Shown here in pieces: positions 1 to 12,949 of a stretch of DNA of 64,000 nt. Source of the DNA: Gloeopeniophorella convolvens. Taxonomy: Eukaryota > Basidiomycota > Agaricomycetes > Russulales. The notes under the pieces are model-generated. The model ran no database searches, had not been told where the DNA came from, and saw only the letters and a program-made list of their open reading frames with translations. The stretch lies in assembly GCA_022496205.1 (NCBI GenBank), contig WTXD01000033.1:215101-279100 (forward strand). The letters run 5' to 3'. Within the stretch, counting starts at the first letter, position 1. Each line of letters opens with the position of its first letter. The translations under genes were made by a program, and so were the position numbers.

Positions 1-1505
1 CACGCTCAGCTCGTACTCCATCCACGAGTGCAACGCTCGCTCGGACCCCGGCGCGCTCACGGACCCTCGCTCACGCCCCCTGCGATGCCCGCCCGCCCGG
101 ACTTTGTGCGCGGGTTTGGTCTAGACATCCCGAGGAGGCTGAGGAAGAAGAAAGAGATCAATAATAGGTGGATGGCGGACACGAGTCGGAGGAGGCGACC
201 GCCGCGGAGGAGGACCGCGTACTCGCAGAGGCGTCGCACGTCGCAACCGTCGACATGGGGCTCGGCGTGGACGCAGACGAGAGGCGGACGCGGACGCCGA
301 GGTCGATAGCATCACGACCGCCACGTAGAGCCGGCTGCACTCGCGCTACCTGTCGCGCCTTTCCGCGGCGCCCTTGCTGCGCTCCGTTGGCCGGCGGGCG
401 CTTGCGCCGAGCCCGGGGAGGACGACGCGATCAGCGAGTGGGCCGGCTCGGAGGACCTGTGCACAGAGACGACCGGGACGAGGTACGTCAACCTCCGCGT
501 TGCTGCCACAAGCCGCGCGCATACTGACAGCATGATCCCCTGTCCACCCTGGTCTCTCTGTCCCTTCACCTGCCCCTCCACCCGCCTCCACCCACCTCCA
601 CCGAAAATCCCTGCTCCCCGCTCCCCGCACCAGGAGAGTATTGGTGAATGCTCCAGCCCGTCCTACGAAGAGCGCGCGCGCCAGGACCGCCAACAGGACC
701 GCCTCGTGCTCCGTGCGCACCACCAACCCGGCAGGACTCGACCCAGATCCTGCGCCACATCCCGCGCATCCCGCCCCTGCCGCCCAACCCGTTCCCGCTC
801 CCGCTCGCCGCGCTCCTCCGCGTGCCTCCGGACGATGGGTACGCTCCAACCCGGGTGACGACGACGATGGTCCCCGCGCGCCGTCCGTCCGAGGCTTGAT
901 GGCCCCGCTGTTCCCCGCCTGTCCAAGCTCAGGCCTCGCTGCCGCCGGTCCCTGCACACGTCCCGTGGCGCAACGAGGGACTCATCCCGCACACCAGGCC
1001 GTTCGTGTTCAGTGGCGCGGGCCGCCTCTCTGACTCGTTTACCCCGTGCACGTCCCCCCACCGCAATCGCAACCCCGACCACGGCCCCAGCAGCAGCCCC
1101 AGCAACAGCCGTCCGGCGGCTACACGCATGGTCCGTTGTTCGACCACCCGCTCAACGTCGGTGCGCTCGTTTAGGCCCGGCCGCGCGTTCACGTTCACGC
1201 TCCTGCCTTGCGCGCCGACACCGCCGTTCCCGCTGCCCGCGCCTGCACCTACGCCCGCGGAGTCCGAGTCCGAGCCCGTGCACGGGCCCGCGAGAAGCGC
1301 CGGCAGCGCAGGTCGCGCGAGGACGATGCCAGCGCGACTGCGAGCAAGGACTCTGCTTCGAGAATTTTGCGAACCAGCACGATGCCGTGCGGCTCGTGCC
1401 AACCGACGGACGCGACATGCGAGTTCACCAGCGTGGTGACTGTGTTGCGGGTTCGTGGTTCTGGTTCGGTACCTTCTTTGCACTGTACCTGACGGCTCTG
1501 TAGGA
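1..1505. other. GC-rich stretch, no gene recognised
   Basis: Very GC-rich sequence with overlapping open frames on both strands, rich in Pro, Arg, Ser and Ala, as expected by chance at this composition. A patch near 410-500 on the plus strand reads as an acidic, ordinary-looking peptide (EDDAISEWAGSEDL), and a patch near 930-1020 also looks coding-like. I cannot link them into a gene. It may be the decayed upstream part of the dynein fragment that follows, or an unrelated relic cut by the window edge. Confidence 0.4.
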
Positions 1506-1509
1506 CAGG

Positions 1510-2645
1510 AGGATCAATATCATTGATCTCTACAATGAGACTCTACGTGCCATGGACGCTCCCGCGACGTGCTCGTACACCGGTGAGGCCTTCACCGAAC
1601 TGCTCAGCCCTGCTCAGCCGCATCCAGGCCACGGTGCGTGCGTGACGTAAGAGGCGCGCCATGGGCTTGCTGATGTGCTATCTCCAGATCGACCGTCTCG
1701 ACCATTGGGCCGCTGAGCTCGACGAGAAGATTGAGGGCACCCAGGCCTAGTGCGCCGAGTTCGACCGCTCCGCAGACGACGATGACCTGCGGCGGGACCC
1801 GCTCCAGAGCAAGCGGCGTAGCGACAAGCAGCGCGGGGAGAAGGTGAGTACCTGCAGGCGTAACCAGGCGCGAAGGCGGGATTTCTGATGTGCGTGGAGG
1901 CAGTTCCTGGAGGGCAGCAGTACGTTCAAGCCGATCGTGCGCGAGATTCGGATACGGAATCAAACCACCTTCTTCGATCCTCCAACAGAGCATGCGTGCC
2001 AGGCATAGGCCCAGCAGCTGCGTGATTGGCCCATTGGGTGGGCTCTTGATGGTTTATACGCATGTATTGACGATCTGCTCCTAGGCGAGATATCCCTGTT
2101 ACGGTGGATTCAAAGCTCACGGTACGAAATCAGGCTGCAAGTGCAGGGTACTTCTGCATCGGAAACACTGTACACATCGGTACGTGGCCTGTTGTGAGCG
2201 TTGCTGACCCCTCCTTAGCTTACGCAATTCACTGACGACACGATCCAACGGCCGTTCGGGCTCACTGAGGCTAAGGCCCAGCCGTTCAAGCTCAAAGACT
2301 ACGTCAGCAAGTGGCTACAATCCCACCCGCTCTGGGACCCCGAGGTGGAATATGTGTTCGACCGCCTCGGCAACTCGCTCGCGCAGTGCGTACTGGCAGC
2401 AGCTGATCACTTCGGAGATCAAGCGCACGCGCGACGTTCGACAGGACCGAGACGCAGAAGACGTTCGGCGTGTGCGTAAGCAGGTACAGGCGCGCGTGAA
2501 CGCCAAATACGACGGGTGGCAGCGCGACATCTTCTCGCACTTCGGCGTCGAGCTCAGCAACGCATGAAGATGCGCACGGCGATCCCCGAGACATGCAACG
2601 ACCTCGAGCACCACTCGATAGAAGATCTTGTAGGCGGCACTCGAC
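1510..2645 (+). pseudogene. Cytoplasmic dynein heavy chain, broken tail fragment
   Basis: Consecutive pieces match the order of the tail/linker region of cytoplasmic dynein heavy chain as I know the family: a CSYTGEAFTELLS piece near 1570-1605, a DHWAAELDEKIEG piece near 1695-1735, PIVREIRIRNQTTFFDPP near 1935-1985 (family pattern: E-[IL]-R-I-x-N-Q-V-I-[FY]-L-x-P-P), a QSSRYEIRLQVQG-like piece near 2110-2150, the KLKDYVSKWLQSHPLWDPE piece near 2290-2345, VQARVNAKYDGWQRDIFSHFG near 2485-2550 and NDLEHHSIE near 2597-2630. The pieces sit in different frames and are crossed by stops (for example after IEGTQA near 1748), and some true introns may remain (a GTGAGT donor near 1843). Only a small part of a ~4000-residue motor is present and no AAA motor domain is visible, so this is a truncated duplicate or relic, not a working motor gene. 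Confidence 0.7.
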
Positions 2646-3785
2646 ACTTCCGAGCAACTTTGGCTTTTGGATTTCACGTCCTGCACGCCCTTATCTCCCT
2701 ACATCTGACCTCGTTCTTTATGCTCTCTCCTTCTTACTTGCACTCTCTGGCATCGGCAGCATAAGGTATTGTCTGAGCCCCTCTAATGATATGACATCCT
2801 TTGCATCATCTATGAGAGCGATCATCACATTCGCTCTGGAATAAGAGATCACTGAGGCTGGACACCGGCTGTGAAAGTGTTCAAACTTCAGAAGCATAGC
2901 TCTAGAAGAATATCCGTGAGGTAGAGGTCAAGCCCCGTAATCTGACGAGCTCCATGGCTTCGTTCGTATAGGGCTGTGGGTAGAATTAATGATAGGATGA
3001 TCATGCGGAATGATAGTCCGTTCCGTGAGCTTGAGAGCTTGAGCTTGAGCGCTTGAGCGCTTGAGTTTGAACGTTTTGAACTGTCGCGGCCGGAGGTCGT
3101 CGGAAGCGTCGACGTGTGGACGCGAACGCGGACGGTTGAAGGTTCTGGGTTCGGTTCCGACTCGGCCCGCGGACTCATTTCTCTCGGCAGTCGGTGTGCC
3201 ACGCTGACCCTCGATTGCCTTCGCCGTCATCGACAGTCGCCACGCGCCAAGGTCGCCACAATTCGCCAACAGGCTTTGGCAAGTAAAAATCACCTCGAAT
3301 TGCTCGCAGGCACTTTTGGCGCTTCGCAGAATCTCCGTAACAAGCCATGCCCTCTCACGCGCTATTCAAAGGCGGTCTATTTGCTGTCTATCGCCGCTGC
3401 CAACACATTGCAGCGCCTACATATCCCAGTGTCCTCGTCCAGACCACCCCATCCCTCGACTACCCTTGATTCTTGGCTCTCGCATCTCAACTCTGCGGCC
3501 CTCGACAGCGGCAATCACCCCCGCGTCATCTACATCCCTTCATGGCGAGTGGTCGGCTTGCATTGGCGCCGTAAGCAGGGCTCGTATCCTGCTCGGTGCT
3601 GTTACTCACCGATTGCTTGTGACACGCGTCTTCTCATTAGCCCAGGACAACCCGTGTCCCAAAGCCTCGGATCAGCGTACGATCCGCCTGAAAACTTGCC
3701 CCGCCGTTCCCACCTTTGGCTGAGCAGTGAGCACCCTACCTTGCTCCCCCGCATTCGAGAACACTGGACGCACCTGCTTGCTCAG
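2646..3785. other. Upstream region of the STAND gene, 5' exon not placed
   Basis: No complete gene is evident. A plus-strand ATG at 3347 opens a basic-hydrophobic ~40-codon frame ending near 3469 that could hold the first exon of the downstream C2-NACHT-WD40 gene, but I could not find a splice pair joining it in frame. The acceptor I favour for the next exon is TTGCTCAG at 3778-3785. Confidence 0.35.
3029..3068. repeat. Short imperfect GCTTGAG tandem repeat
   Basis: Five to six imperfect copies of GCTTGAG / GCTTGAGC in a row, in front of the STAND gene. A simple repeat in non-coding DNA. Confidence 0.7.
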
Positions 3786-6700
3786 TCATTCATGCCGACG
3801 GTCTTCCCATCACGGGGTGCCTTCACATGTTTAAGCATCGACGGTTCTATGTGACTGTAGCAATAGACGGGGTCATCACCCAGATGACCGAAGCTATCAA
3901 GAGGGAGAAGCAGCTGGCAATATGGGGCGAGTCATTCGATAGTCTGTGCGTTTTTCACACTGTTACTTCCAGTTTTCGGTCGCCACGGACCTGACGCTTT
4001 CCTGCAGCCCAATAGATTCGTCATCGCGACTCACGCTACGACTCTTCGCAAAACGAGATAACCACGATGACGTGCTCGTGGGAGAGCTTGAGCTCCCCTA
4101 TACTGAGCTGGTTTGTGGTTCTGCTCTGCGCGGTGCGTCGTGCGGTCGTTGCGGATCCCTCTTGTTCCCAGTCGCTGAAGGGCCTATCCGCAGACTTTCA
4201 CCTTTCTCCCGTTAACCCCTCTACAAAACAGTCGCAGCGTACCACTCTCCGCCTGGCGATCACGACCCAAACTGCAGAGCTCCATTCCGAACCAGCCCTC
4301 CCTTCCAGCGTCTCTGAGCCACCCACCACTCCCGGAAAGGTGGTCGATGGTCCGACCCACAGTCCTTCGTCTACCCCATCCGCAGCCGATCCAGCTCCCA
4401 GGATAGCTTCCTTTGCAGAGATGCTTGATCGAGTTGGCTCGCCCGCCGTTGACACAGCAGCTGGAAAGCTTGTCGCACCCTCCGCGCCAGTTGCCACCAT
4501 GGTGAATCTCGCAGAGCAAGCGTCAGGTGCGCTAGATCAAGCTGGGAGCGTATACGACACATGGAGCGGCGTCCTTGAAAATATGAAATGGATCCTTGAA
4601 TGTACGGGCAAGATTGCTGAGGTCCGTATCTCTCTTCATTCCTGCTCGTGTCTTCGTCTTACAACTGTACCCTAGATTTATCCATACACCAAGGTCGCAT
4701 GGAGCGTCCTCTCTTTGATCCCTAAGGTGCGTCGTCTTGGATTTGTGATCCAGGAGGCCATCCCAAGTTTTCATGAATTCGTTTGCTCAGACGATCCTCG
4801 CCCAAGTCGAGCGCGATGATAACGTGAAAGCGCTAGTGCTTGCAATGCGCAACGCTTTGGATATTGCGCGTGACGCGAGCGCGTTTGAGAACAACATCCG
4901 GGATTCGGCCCAGAGAGAGATTCTGATGGACATGTTGACCCATGCCTGCACCTGTAGCAAGTTCATCCAGACGTACGCAAAGGATACAGAATTCTGTACG
5001 TCTCAAACGAAGCATACGATCCTCGTAGGTTTGATCTGATGCGAAGTCGTGATTCTCAGGGACGCGGCTGCGGAAGAATACGGGTCGTGGGGTTGACGCT
5101 CGCATTGAGAGCTATTGTTCCAAGCTCGTGGCACTGCGCGATGGATTCTTGAGACATGCCACGGTCACCATCGAGAAAACGACGTTCCAAATTCGGGACG
5201 TCGTGAGTGGTGTTTCCGTCCAGGTCGATCGGATGTCCAGCCAGCTTGATGGGATTTCCGGCCAGCTGGAGAGCGTGTTGGGCGAGGTCGCTGATTCAGG
5301 TACGAACGTGCATTGAGATGACCGTGCCATGGATCTCACCACCTGTCTTGTAGGCATCAGTTCGGTGATCCGAGACATCCCATATGCGTCGGGTGCATCC
5401 TTTCGCAGCGACAAGGGTTGTCTGGAAGGAACTCGTACCGCGTTCTTGGACTATATCACCGACTGGGTGAACGGCCCTGACTCGGAGTCAACGCGCGGGC
5501 TCATACTGTTTGGGCAAGCCGGCACAGGCAAGCCATCCATTGCACATGAAGTCGCACATCGCTTCCGTGGAATGCGTCTCCTCGCGTCATCCTTCATGTT
5601 TTTACGTAGCGAACAATCCAAACAGGAATCTCATCTCCTTTTGACCAGCCTCGCGCGCGACCTCTCCGACCGTTACCCCGCATTCCGTTCTTCTTTAGCG
5701 AAGGCCATCCAGCATGACACGGTCGCTATGAAAGGCACCAAAGACCTCGCTATCGTATTCAAATCCCTACTGTTAAGCCCGCTCGCGGAGACGGCCCTCG
5801 TCGGTCCTGTTTTTGTCGTCATCGACGCCCTAGATGAAGCCCAGGATGCGACCGGCCCGCATGGGCTGCACACGTTCCTCGCGGGTCATATCCAAGAACT
5901 TCCCTCAAACTTTCGCATCCTGATAACCTCCAGACCAGAGTATGACATCAAGCGTGCCTTTCACGGTGTCGAGTCGGTCAGCGCCATCGGAATGGACGAT
6001 CCAGAGTTATCTTCTGCCTCTGAGAAGGATATTCACGCCTACCTCAAACACAATCTATCCGCTGATCTCTATCGTGAACACGGCGAGAAATTTGCGAGGA
6101 AGGCGGAGGGGCTATTTCAGTGGGCTGCCGCGGCTTGCGGATATATCAACACTCGACGGCGTGGACTCACGGAGGACGAGCGCGTGGCCCGGATACTGGA
6201 TTCAACACCAGGGCGTCCCCAGCGGATGGATCCCCTGGACGAATTATACCTCAAGATTCTCGACTCGTGCTTCGACTTGAGCGATCCCATCGTCAAGCGC
6301 AGGTACCAATCTGTCATGGGCCAGCTCTTGGCTGCATTCGAGCCGCTTTCCAGCCATTCGTTGACTGCCCTTCGCCGCCACCTGGCCAGTCACGACGCTG
6401 ATAGCGGTGATTCCGTCTCGGCCATTGTCAGCGACCTCGGGTCGCTTTTAAGCAACGTCGCCTCCACCGATGCGGACGAGCCGATAGCACCACTCCACAC
6501 ATCATTCCGCGACTTTCTCACTATGGAGGACAGGGCTGGGATGTTTTGGGTGGACCCCGCAGCTTCACATCGACAGATGACGTACTGCTGCCTCGGCCTG
6601 TTGATCGACGAAGTCCACTTCAACATGTGCAACCTTTTGTCGTCATATCAAAAGAACTCGGATGTTCCTGACATTCACTCCCTCGTTTCCCGCTACATCT

Positions 6701-9402
6701 TCCGCGCCCTATCCTACGCCAGTCGCTTCTGGGATGACCACTTGCGACACGTGCCATTTCATACCGATTTGGTCGAGAAACTTCAGGCGCTGTTACTGAA
6801 GAAGTTCCCATTCTGGCTCGAGTCCCTCAGCCTCCTCGGCTATATCGACCTTGCTCTGCAAGCATTATCCTCGTTGAAAGAGTGGTTACCCGAGGAGCAG
6901 AGTGTAAGCGCCTAGAGGCTCCCATATCTTTTACCTTGCTCCAGTTCTCACAACGAGCGCTTCTGACAGAACCCCAATGTGGAAGTACGCTCGCTGTCGG
7001 CATTCGTCGATGACGCAACTGCATTCGTGCGGTACTTCGCCATGCCCATGTCCCAGAGCGCCCCACACATCTACCTATCTGCGCTCCCATTCTCCCCAGC
7101 ATCTTCACTCGTGTTCAAGCACTATCGCGAGATGTTCCCGAACACGATGATGCTAGAACGGGGGAGGCTATCTCACTGGCCAGCGCAGGAGACGGCCATC
7201 AGCGTTGGCGCGATGTGCCTTTCTGTCGCGTTCTCGCCGGACGGTACACGCATTGCTTCGGGCCTGGCGGACGGTACAATCCACATGTTCAGCTCCTTGA
7301 CCGGCCAGGAGATCCGAGGGCCGTTCATCGGACACGAGGATTGGGTCATATCTGTCGTATTCTCCCAGCCTGATGGCCGACAAATCATCTCCGGGTCGGG
7401 TGATGGTACGATCCGGGTGTGGAACATTGCGACAGGGGAGGCAGTCTCAGAGCTATCCACGGGGCACACGGATTGGGTCAACTCTGTCGCACTCTCACCG
7501 GATGGTCGACATGTCGCCTCGGGTTCGCATGACCGAACAATCCGCGTCTCAGATGTCTCCACTGGGCAGATGGTCATGGCGCCGTTCAAGGGTCACACAG
7601 GCCCCGTCAGGTCTGTCGCATTCTCTCCGGATGGTTTCAACGTCGTTTCGGGCTCGGATGACAAGACCATCCGTGTATGGAGTAAAACAACAGGAGAGCC
7701 AGTCGTAGGGCCCCTCGAAGGGCACACTGACACCGTCAACTCCGTCGCTTTCTCCCCAGATGGACAATACATCGTCTCTGGCTCAGACGATGGCACGATC
7801 CGCATCTGGGATGCGACAACAGGGCGCTTGGTCGTGGAGCCATTCGAGAGACAAAACCCTATTCAGTCTGTCTTTGTCTCTCAGGACAACCGATACATTC
7901 TCTCATGTTCATTGGAGTCAACAATCTTCGTCTGGGATGCCGCGACCGGATCGCTTGTTGTGGAGCCACTCACTGGACATGGGAGTTCCGTCAGATCGAT
8001 TGCGCTCTCGTCGGATGGTCGACACGTCGTATCAGGTTCGGATGACAAGACGGTGCGCATCTGGGACATGTTCGCCGCGCTGCCAGCCGATCCCTCGATG
8101 CAGGGACCGGTGGAGCGGGACCTCAACATCCCACTTCCGCCCAAAGATAGTCAACGCGTCACCCCGGGTTTGGAGAGCCGCACAGTCAGCACTTTAGGTA
8201 CTGCCGAGGCACAGGCGGAGTCTAGCCCACACGCAGGGCACACGGACCGGGTTTGGTCAGTCGCATTCTCACCGGACGGCCAACTGGTCGTTTCAGGCTC
8301 AGCGGATAGCACGGTCCGCATATGGGACGCTGCGGCGGGGAAAGCAGTAGGAGAGCCACTCACGGGACATACAGATGAAGTCGACTATGTCGTTTTCTCT
8401 CCGGACAGCCAGCGCGTTGCTTCCGGCTCGGCTGATCGGACAATCCGTGTCTGGGATGTCACGACAGGCCAGGTAGTTGTTGGGCCACTCGAAGGACATC
8501 AAGACGAGGTCGTATCTGTCGCGTTCTCCCCCGACGGCCAACGAATCGCCTCGGGCTCTCATGACAAGACGATCTGCATCTGGGATGCCACGACGGGAAA
8601 GGCAGTAGCCAAGCCATTCACGGGTCACACAGATGCGATCAGGTCCATCGCGTTCTCGCCGAATGGACAATCTATCGCCTCAGGGTCGTCCGATCATACG
8701 ATCCGTGTGTGGGACGCCATGACAGGTCAGGCAATCGGCAGACCATTCACGGGACACACGGAGGAGGTCTGGTCTGTCACATTCTCTCCCAATGGCCGAT
8801 ACATTGCCTCAGCCTCGGACGATCAATCTATCCGCATCTGGGATGCCGCAACAGGACAGGCAACTGCAGATCCTTTCCAGAGAGCCGAAGGTTATCCTTT
8901 ATCTGTTTCATTCTCCCCGAACAGTCTCCATATCGTCTCGGGCTGGGATGACGGTGCAATTATCATCCTGAACGCCAGAACAATGCGCGCAGTCTCTGAC
9001 CCGCTCATAGGACACGTAGGCGCGGCCGTGTCTGTCGCTTACTCTCCCGATGGTCGACAAATTATCTCGGGCTCATACGACACCTCGGTTCGGTTGTGGA
9101 CCACACCAGCGACCAACGTATCCACGGCAGGTGCTCCGAGTACGGACAGTTCCCGCGCCAGCCACCACAACCGCGGTACCCCAGTTCTTGCAGACTTTCG
9201 GACGGATAAAGGGTTCGTTGTTGACAATGATGGGTGGATTCGAGGCTCCAGTGGTGAGCTCGTAGTCTGGATCCCTGAACCACACCGGGCTAGCCTTCCC
9301 CGGCCGAATAATGTGTGGGTCAGGGCGAAGAACGAGACGGTCTTGGATAGTAGACGTTTTGTACATGGGTCGGGTTGGGCGACGTGTTACAAAACCGACT
9401 AG
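3786..9402 (+). CDS. C2-NACHT-WD40 STAND protein (NLR-like)
   Basis: A STAND P-loop NTPase of the fungal NLR-like type, probably a cytosolic sensor. Exons that join in frame: (3786)-3945, 4008-4110, 4172-4621, 4676-4726, 4791-4995, 5060-5299, 5354-6903 and 6970-9402; introns are 54-66 bp. Counting from ATG 3827 this gives 1716 residues, although the C2 reading frame continues upstream of that ATG, so a 5' exon is missing here. Order: C2-like domain (first ~100 residues), low-complexity linker, helical region, NACHT domain from about residue 420, then 14 WD40 repeats in two sets of seven split by a ~45-residue linker, and a short C-terminal domain ending GWATCYKTD. Walker B (VVIDALDEA) and the LITSRPE sensor are intact. 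Walker A reads GQAGTGKP: the Ser/Thr after the lysine is proline (codon CCA at 5533-5535), which should weaken Mg-nucleotide binding. Its ligand is unknown. Confidence 0.88.
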
Positions 9403-10665
9403 TGCGTTGCATCGTTGATAGGTGCCTTCGTTGATACTGCACCGCGGTGTACGATACTTTTGCTCATATTGCGGATTCGTCCAGAACTGATTACTTAAAT
9501 CATGTTTAGGGTTCAGAAGTTCGGGTCCTTACCAAATTTTGTGTCGCAAATATGTCGACTGAGCTCATGGATCGAAAATTATATGGAACATACACATTCA
9601 GTAGTGCGGAGACCTCGCGCGCACGCCCTCGCTCGTGCGAGATATTTGCTGGTTCCACGGACAGCGCAGTCTCCTAAGTTGGACGGGGAGTGAGGGCTGC
9701 TTCGGCGACTTGGTCGATTGGGGTCGCATCTGACTCACAGAGTTATTTTCGCTACCTCACCAATAGCCCGTCCACGTATTGAGGTCGATACATGCGCTCG
9801 CCAGAGTCAAGCCTCCATGACTGCTCCATGATGTGCAGCAGCCGAGGCCGCACCAGGGCAGCGAAGCGGGGGGTTTGTGGGATGCCTAGATGACAAAAGC
9901 GCACCGGCATCCTCTGGGGGAAGTCGAGCAGGACGGGAAAAGAGATAGTGCTGACCAAGCTGAGCTCTGACTCGCGCGGAAACGCTTTCCACCGCATGAT
10001 GCTGAAATATTACAGGAAAGATTGTTCACATTGCCTACTAGCGTTGGTTAGCCTCGGCGAATCGAATGAAACCGGATAGACTCACGATTATAGTTGTCGA
10101 GCAATCCATGGAACTGGTGCTTTGATGAATATTGAGAGCAGTGCTATCGGATGTTGCCAGCGGAAGGGGGTCGACGGAAGCTGCTGGTTGGAAGTAAGTT
10201 GGAAGGCACGTGAAAAATTGGCCATGTGCATGGCACGAAGACCAAAGATGTCGATGAGTTCGAGCACCCCCGACGTTACGCAAGTGGACGGGGTCACCCG
10301 GGATGCTGTTCCTCGCTGCCAGTGCGCACTTGGCTGCGCGGGTGCGGAGGTGCCAGCAATCGGGGGTTGCGGTCGAGCCATGCGGCCAACATGCGGCGTC
10401 CGTTGGCACCATGGAACCACACGGCAATTCAAATGGCCGCTGACAGGCGCTTGGGGCCGGTCTCGGCCTGTCTCAGCCGGGTCCGCCGCATCTAAACACA
10501 GCGTGCACGTGGCAGTCACTGGCATGCACCACGGTCCTACATACTTGCTTTGATGACATTTTCCTCTTTCTTGTTTCTATCAGGCCTCCGTTTATCAGCA
10601 AAACGGATATCCTCTAACCGTGAGACTGAAGGCAAAAGGCGAGTGAGACAGAAGGACACCCGGCG
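9403..10665. other. Intergenic, no gene recognised
   Basis: No feature with support. A minus-strand open frame at 9752-9997 (PRESELSLVSTISF..., RLDSGERMYRPQYV) looks more like a protein than its surroundings but I do not recognise it. The sequence before 10666 is likely promoter of the F-box gene. Confidence 0.4.
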
Positions 10666-12365
10666 ATGCAGTTCAGAACAGCGATGGTGGGCGTAGGGTG
10701 CGTCGCTGTCGCCATCTTAGTCTTGTGTGGGTACTCAGCACCTTTTTATCTTAGAGTTCACCTTTCCCAAGTAGTTAGGGAAATAAATACTCTACCTCCA
10801 GAGACCCTCTCTCAGATATTTCTCATTGCCACCGAACTCGATCCACCGTTTGTGACCACATCCGTGCGAAATGATATCAAGACTTGGCGTCTAGGTTGGA
10901 TTTCGGTCACACACGTTTGCCATCGTTGGCGGCAGGTAAGAAAGTTAATGTGGGTAATCTCTCACGTCTGCTGACCGGCGGACAGATCGCTCTTAATCAC
11001 GCCGCTCTGTGGTCCCGTCTCAGTTTCTCCATACCACACATCGCTCTCAACGAAATGTTCGTCCGGTCGAAGGACGCTCCCTTGGATCTCTCTGCACAAG
11101 AACCTCACCTCGTGCGCTTCTCAAGAAGAATGGGTCTCACCTCATTGCTCTCTTTTCTCGAGCCTAAACATGTTCCGCGTGTTCGATCGCTTCAACTCAG
11201 AGCAAACATCCGCTCGCATACCTCACCTTGCTCCATCCTTGACATGTTCTCTGAACCTGCACCACTCTTGGAAGTCGTCTTTGCGTATGCCCAAGACCAA
11301 CCAAATCCTGAGGTTGGCACGTCGTTCACTCTGAACCAGCCACGTCTCCGAGAATTGCACCTGGAAAACGTATTCATCACGTCCTGGGCCGGTCCTCAAC
11401 TCCCTCGTCTCGTCAACCTCTCCGTGAAATTCATTGTCCCACCATACCCTTCCCAACACCTTCCTACCATGAAAGATATTCTAGAGGTATTGCGCAGCGC
11501 TCCTCCGCTAAAGCGTATCGCGTTCCGCGGTGTACCTGCCAGAGCGGCTGGGCTACCAGATTATGGAACCCTGGACATTGACCCAGTGCCGCTGTCCGGT
11601 CTCGAGACGATGGTTTTGTCCGGCTGCAGGGGAGCCGATAGCCTGCGCTTGTCCTCCCTCCTCCAGCTTCCGCCCTCTGCCAATGTGCAAGTCACGTCTG
11701 ATAGTGGACGGCCTCTCCGAACGCAGCTGCGCCTTCTCTCCCTGCGGGAACACGAATTCGGCCCAATGCGCCGGTTTGTGCTGAACATGTCCACATCGCG
11801 GTTCATCCTCGAGTTCAGGCAGCAAGAGCAACTTTGTGTTCTTCCATCGACTCCATTTGTCTTGAAGGTCACAGAGGTCTATACTCCAGACTCCGGAGAT
11901 ACCATGGGTCTTGTAGGCACAATGCAAATCTTCGCGTCATCACTGTCGCTGCAGGGCCTCCGTTACATACAGATCCATTGCATACAGCCAGTCCCGCATA
12001 GTGCCTGGACAACGTTCTTTGGTACGGCACTGGGCGTCGAGGAAGTGAGCGTCATAGGGACCGGCTCAGTGGACGCCCTACTCCTGGAGCTTGCACAGTA
12101 CACCCCCGAAGGCAACCCAGTTGTGTTCCCCGCCCTGAAAACAATTGGTATCACAGGGGCTCCGTTGGACGAGCAGACGGAAACCGCGTCAGGGCCGCCT
12201 GCTCTGCGCGGCGAAGTCTTCTTTCGAGCGGTTGAGGAGCGGCGCGACCGCGGGCGCGCGCTCGAGCTGTACAAGGTGCGCTTATGGCCGCCCCCCTTCT
12301 GGACACAGAAAGCGACATCACTGGGGCTACGCATCGAGGCGCAGCATGTGAAGGGCTCCGGCTGA
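10666..12365 (+). CDS. F-box protein with leucine-rich tail
   Basis: Two exons, 10666-10935 and 10986-12365, with a 50-bp intron (donor GTAAGA, acceptor GGACAG) joining in frame to ~549 residues. The F-box lies near residues 40-100: LPPETLSQIFLIATELD, then GWISVTHVCHRWRQ and LNHAALWSRLSF after the intron, a spacing typical of Agaricomycete F-box proteins. The rest is leucine-rich, with degenerate LRR-like segments (LRELHLENVFI, LKRIAFRGV). Such proteins usually recruit substrates to SCF ubiquitin ligases through Skp1; the substrate cannot be told. The first ~30 residues include a hydrophobic stretch (VGVGCVAVAILVLCG) that could be a membrane anchor, or the true start could lie further on. The fragment at 12950-13180 and the broken gene at 30774-32312 are its paralogues. 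Confidence 0.82.
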
Positions 12366-12949
12366 AATGTAGTGTCTTGCTCGCCCAAGGCGAAGCGACA
12401 GGTGAAGTCGGTATTTGTACATATTTTCCACAATGATACTTGGTTTTCAACGATTGCGAAGGGTCTAAAAGCGATCGGGGGGGGGGGGGGGTTGGGTAAC
12501 GGGGTACTTGCAACATATTTATGACGCGAGTGAAATTAGATGGAACGCGAGTGATCACAGCTGGGGCACAACGTCGTGGTTTGAGGCAGAGCACTAGCCA
12601 GAGTCCACGGGCAGTGATGATGTTCGGCAAGTGCCGACGAGCTCGGCCTGGGGCCGCTGGCATCTGCCGGCATGCGCTGGCACTCTGTTCTGCACAGTTG
12701 CCAGGAGGTACACCAGATCCTGCCGCTCCACCCTAGTGACATTCTCTAGCTGTCTTTCCCATCGAATCTCACTTCCTGCGCGCACTTGAGGATGTCGATA
12801 CTCCGCCGAAAGCAGATGAGTCAGACCGCTTGGTGTAGCGTGCGTCGTCCTACATCATACATGGGCCGCCTTGCCTTCGGGGACTCCGACTTTTACCATT
12901 GTCACTAAACCAGGTCTATTACATATACTCGCGCCTCTGCAGACGACTT
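12366..12949. other. Intergenic after the F-box gene, with a G15 run
   Basis: Non-coding spacer. It includes a run of 15 guanines at 12477-12491, a likely slippage-prone tract. Nothing else recognised. Confidence 0.5.
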
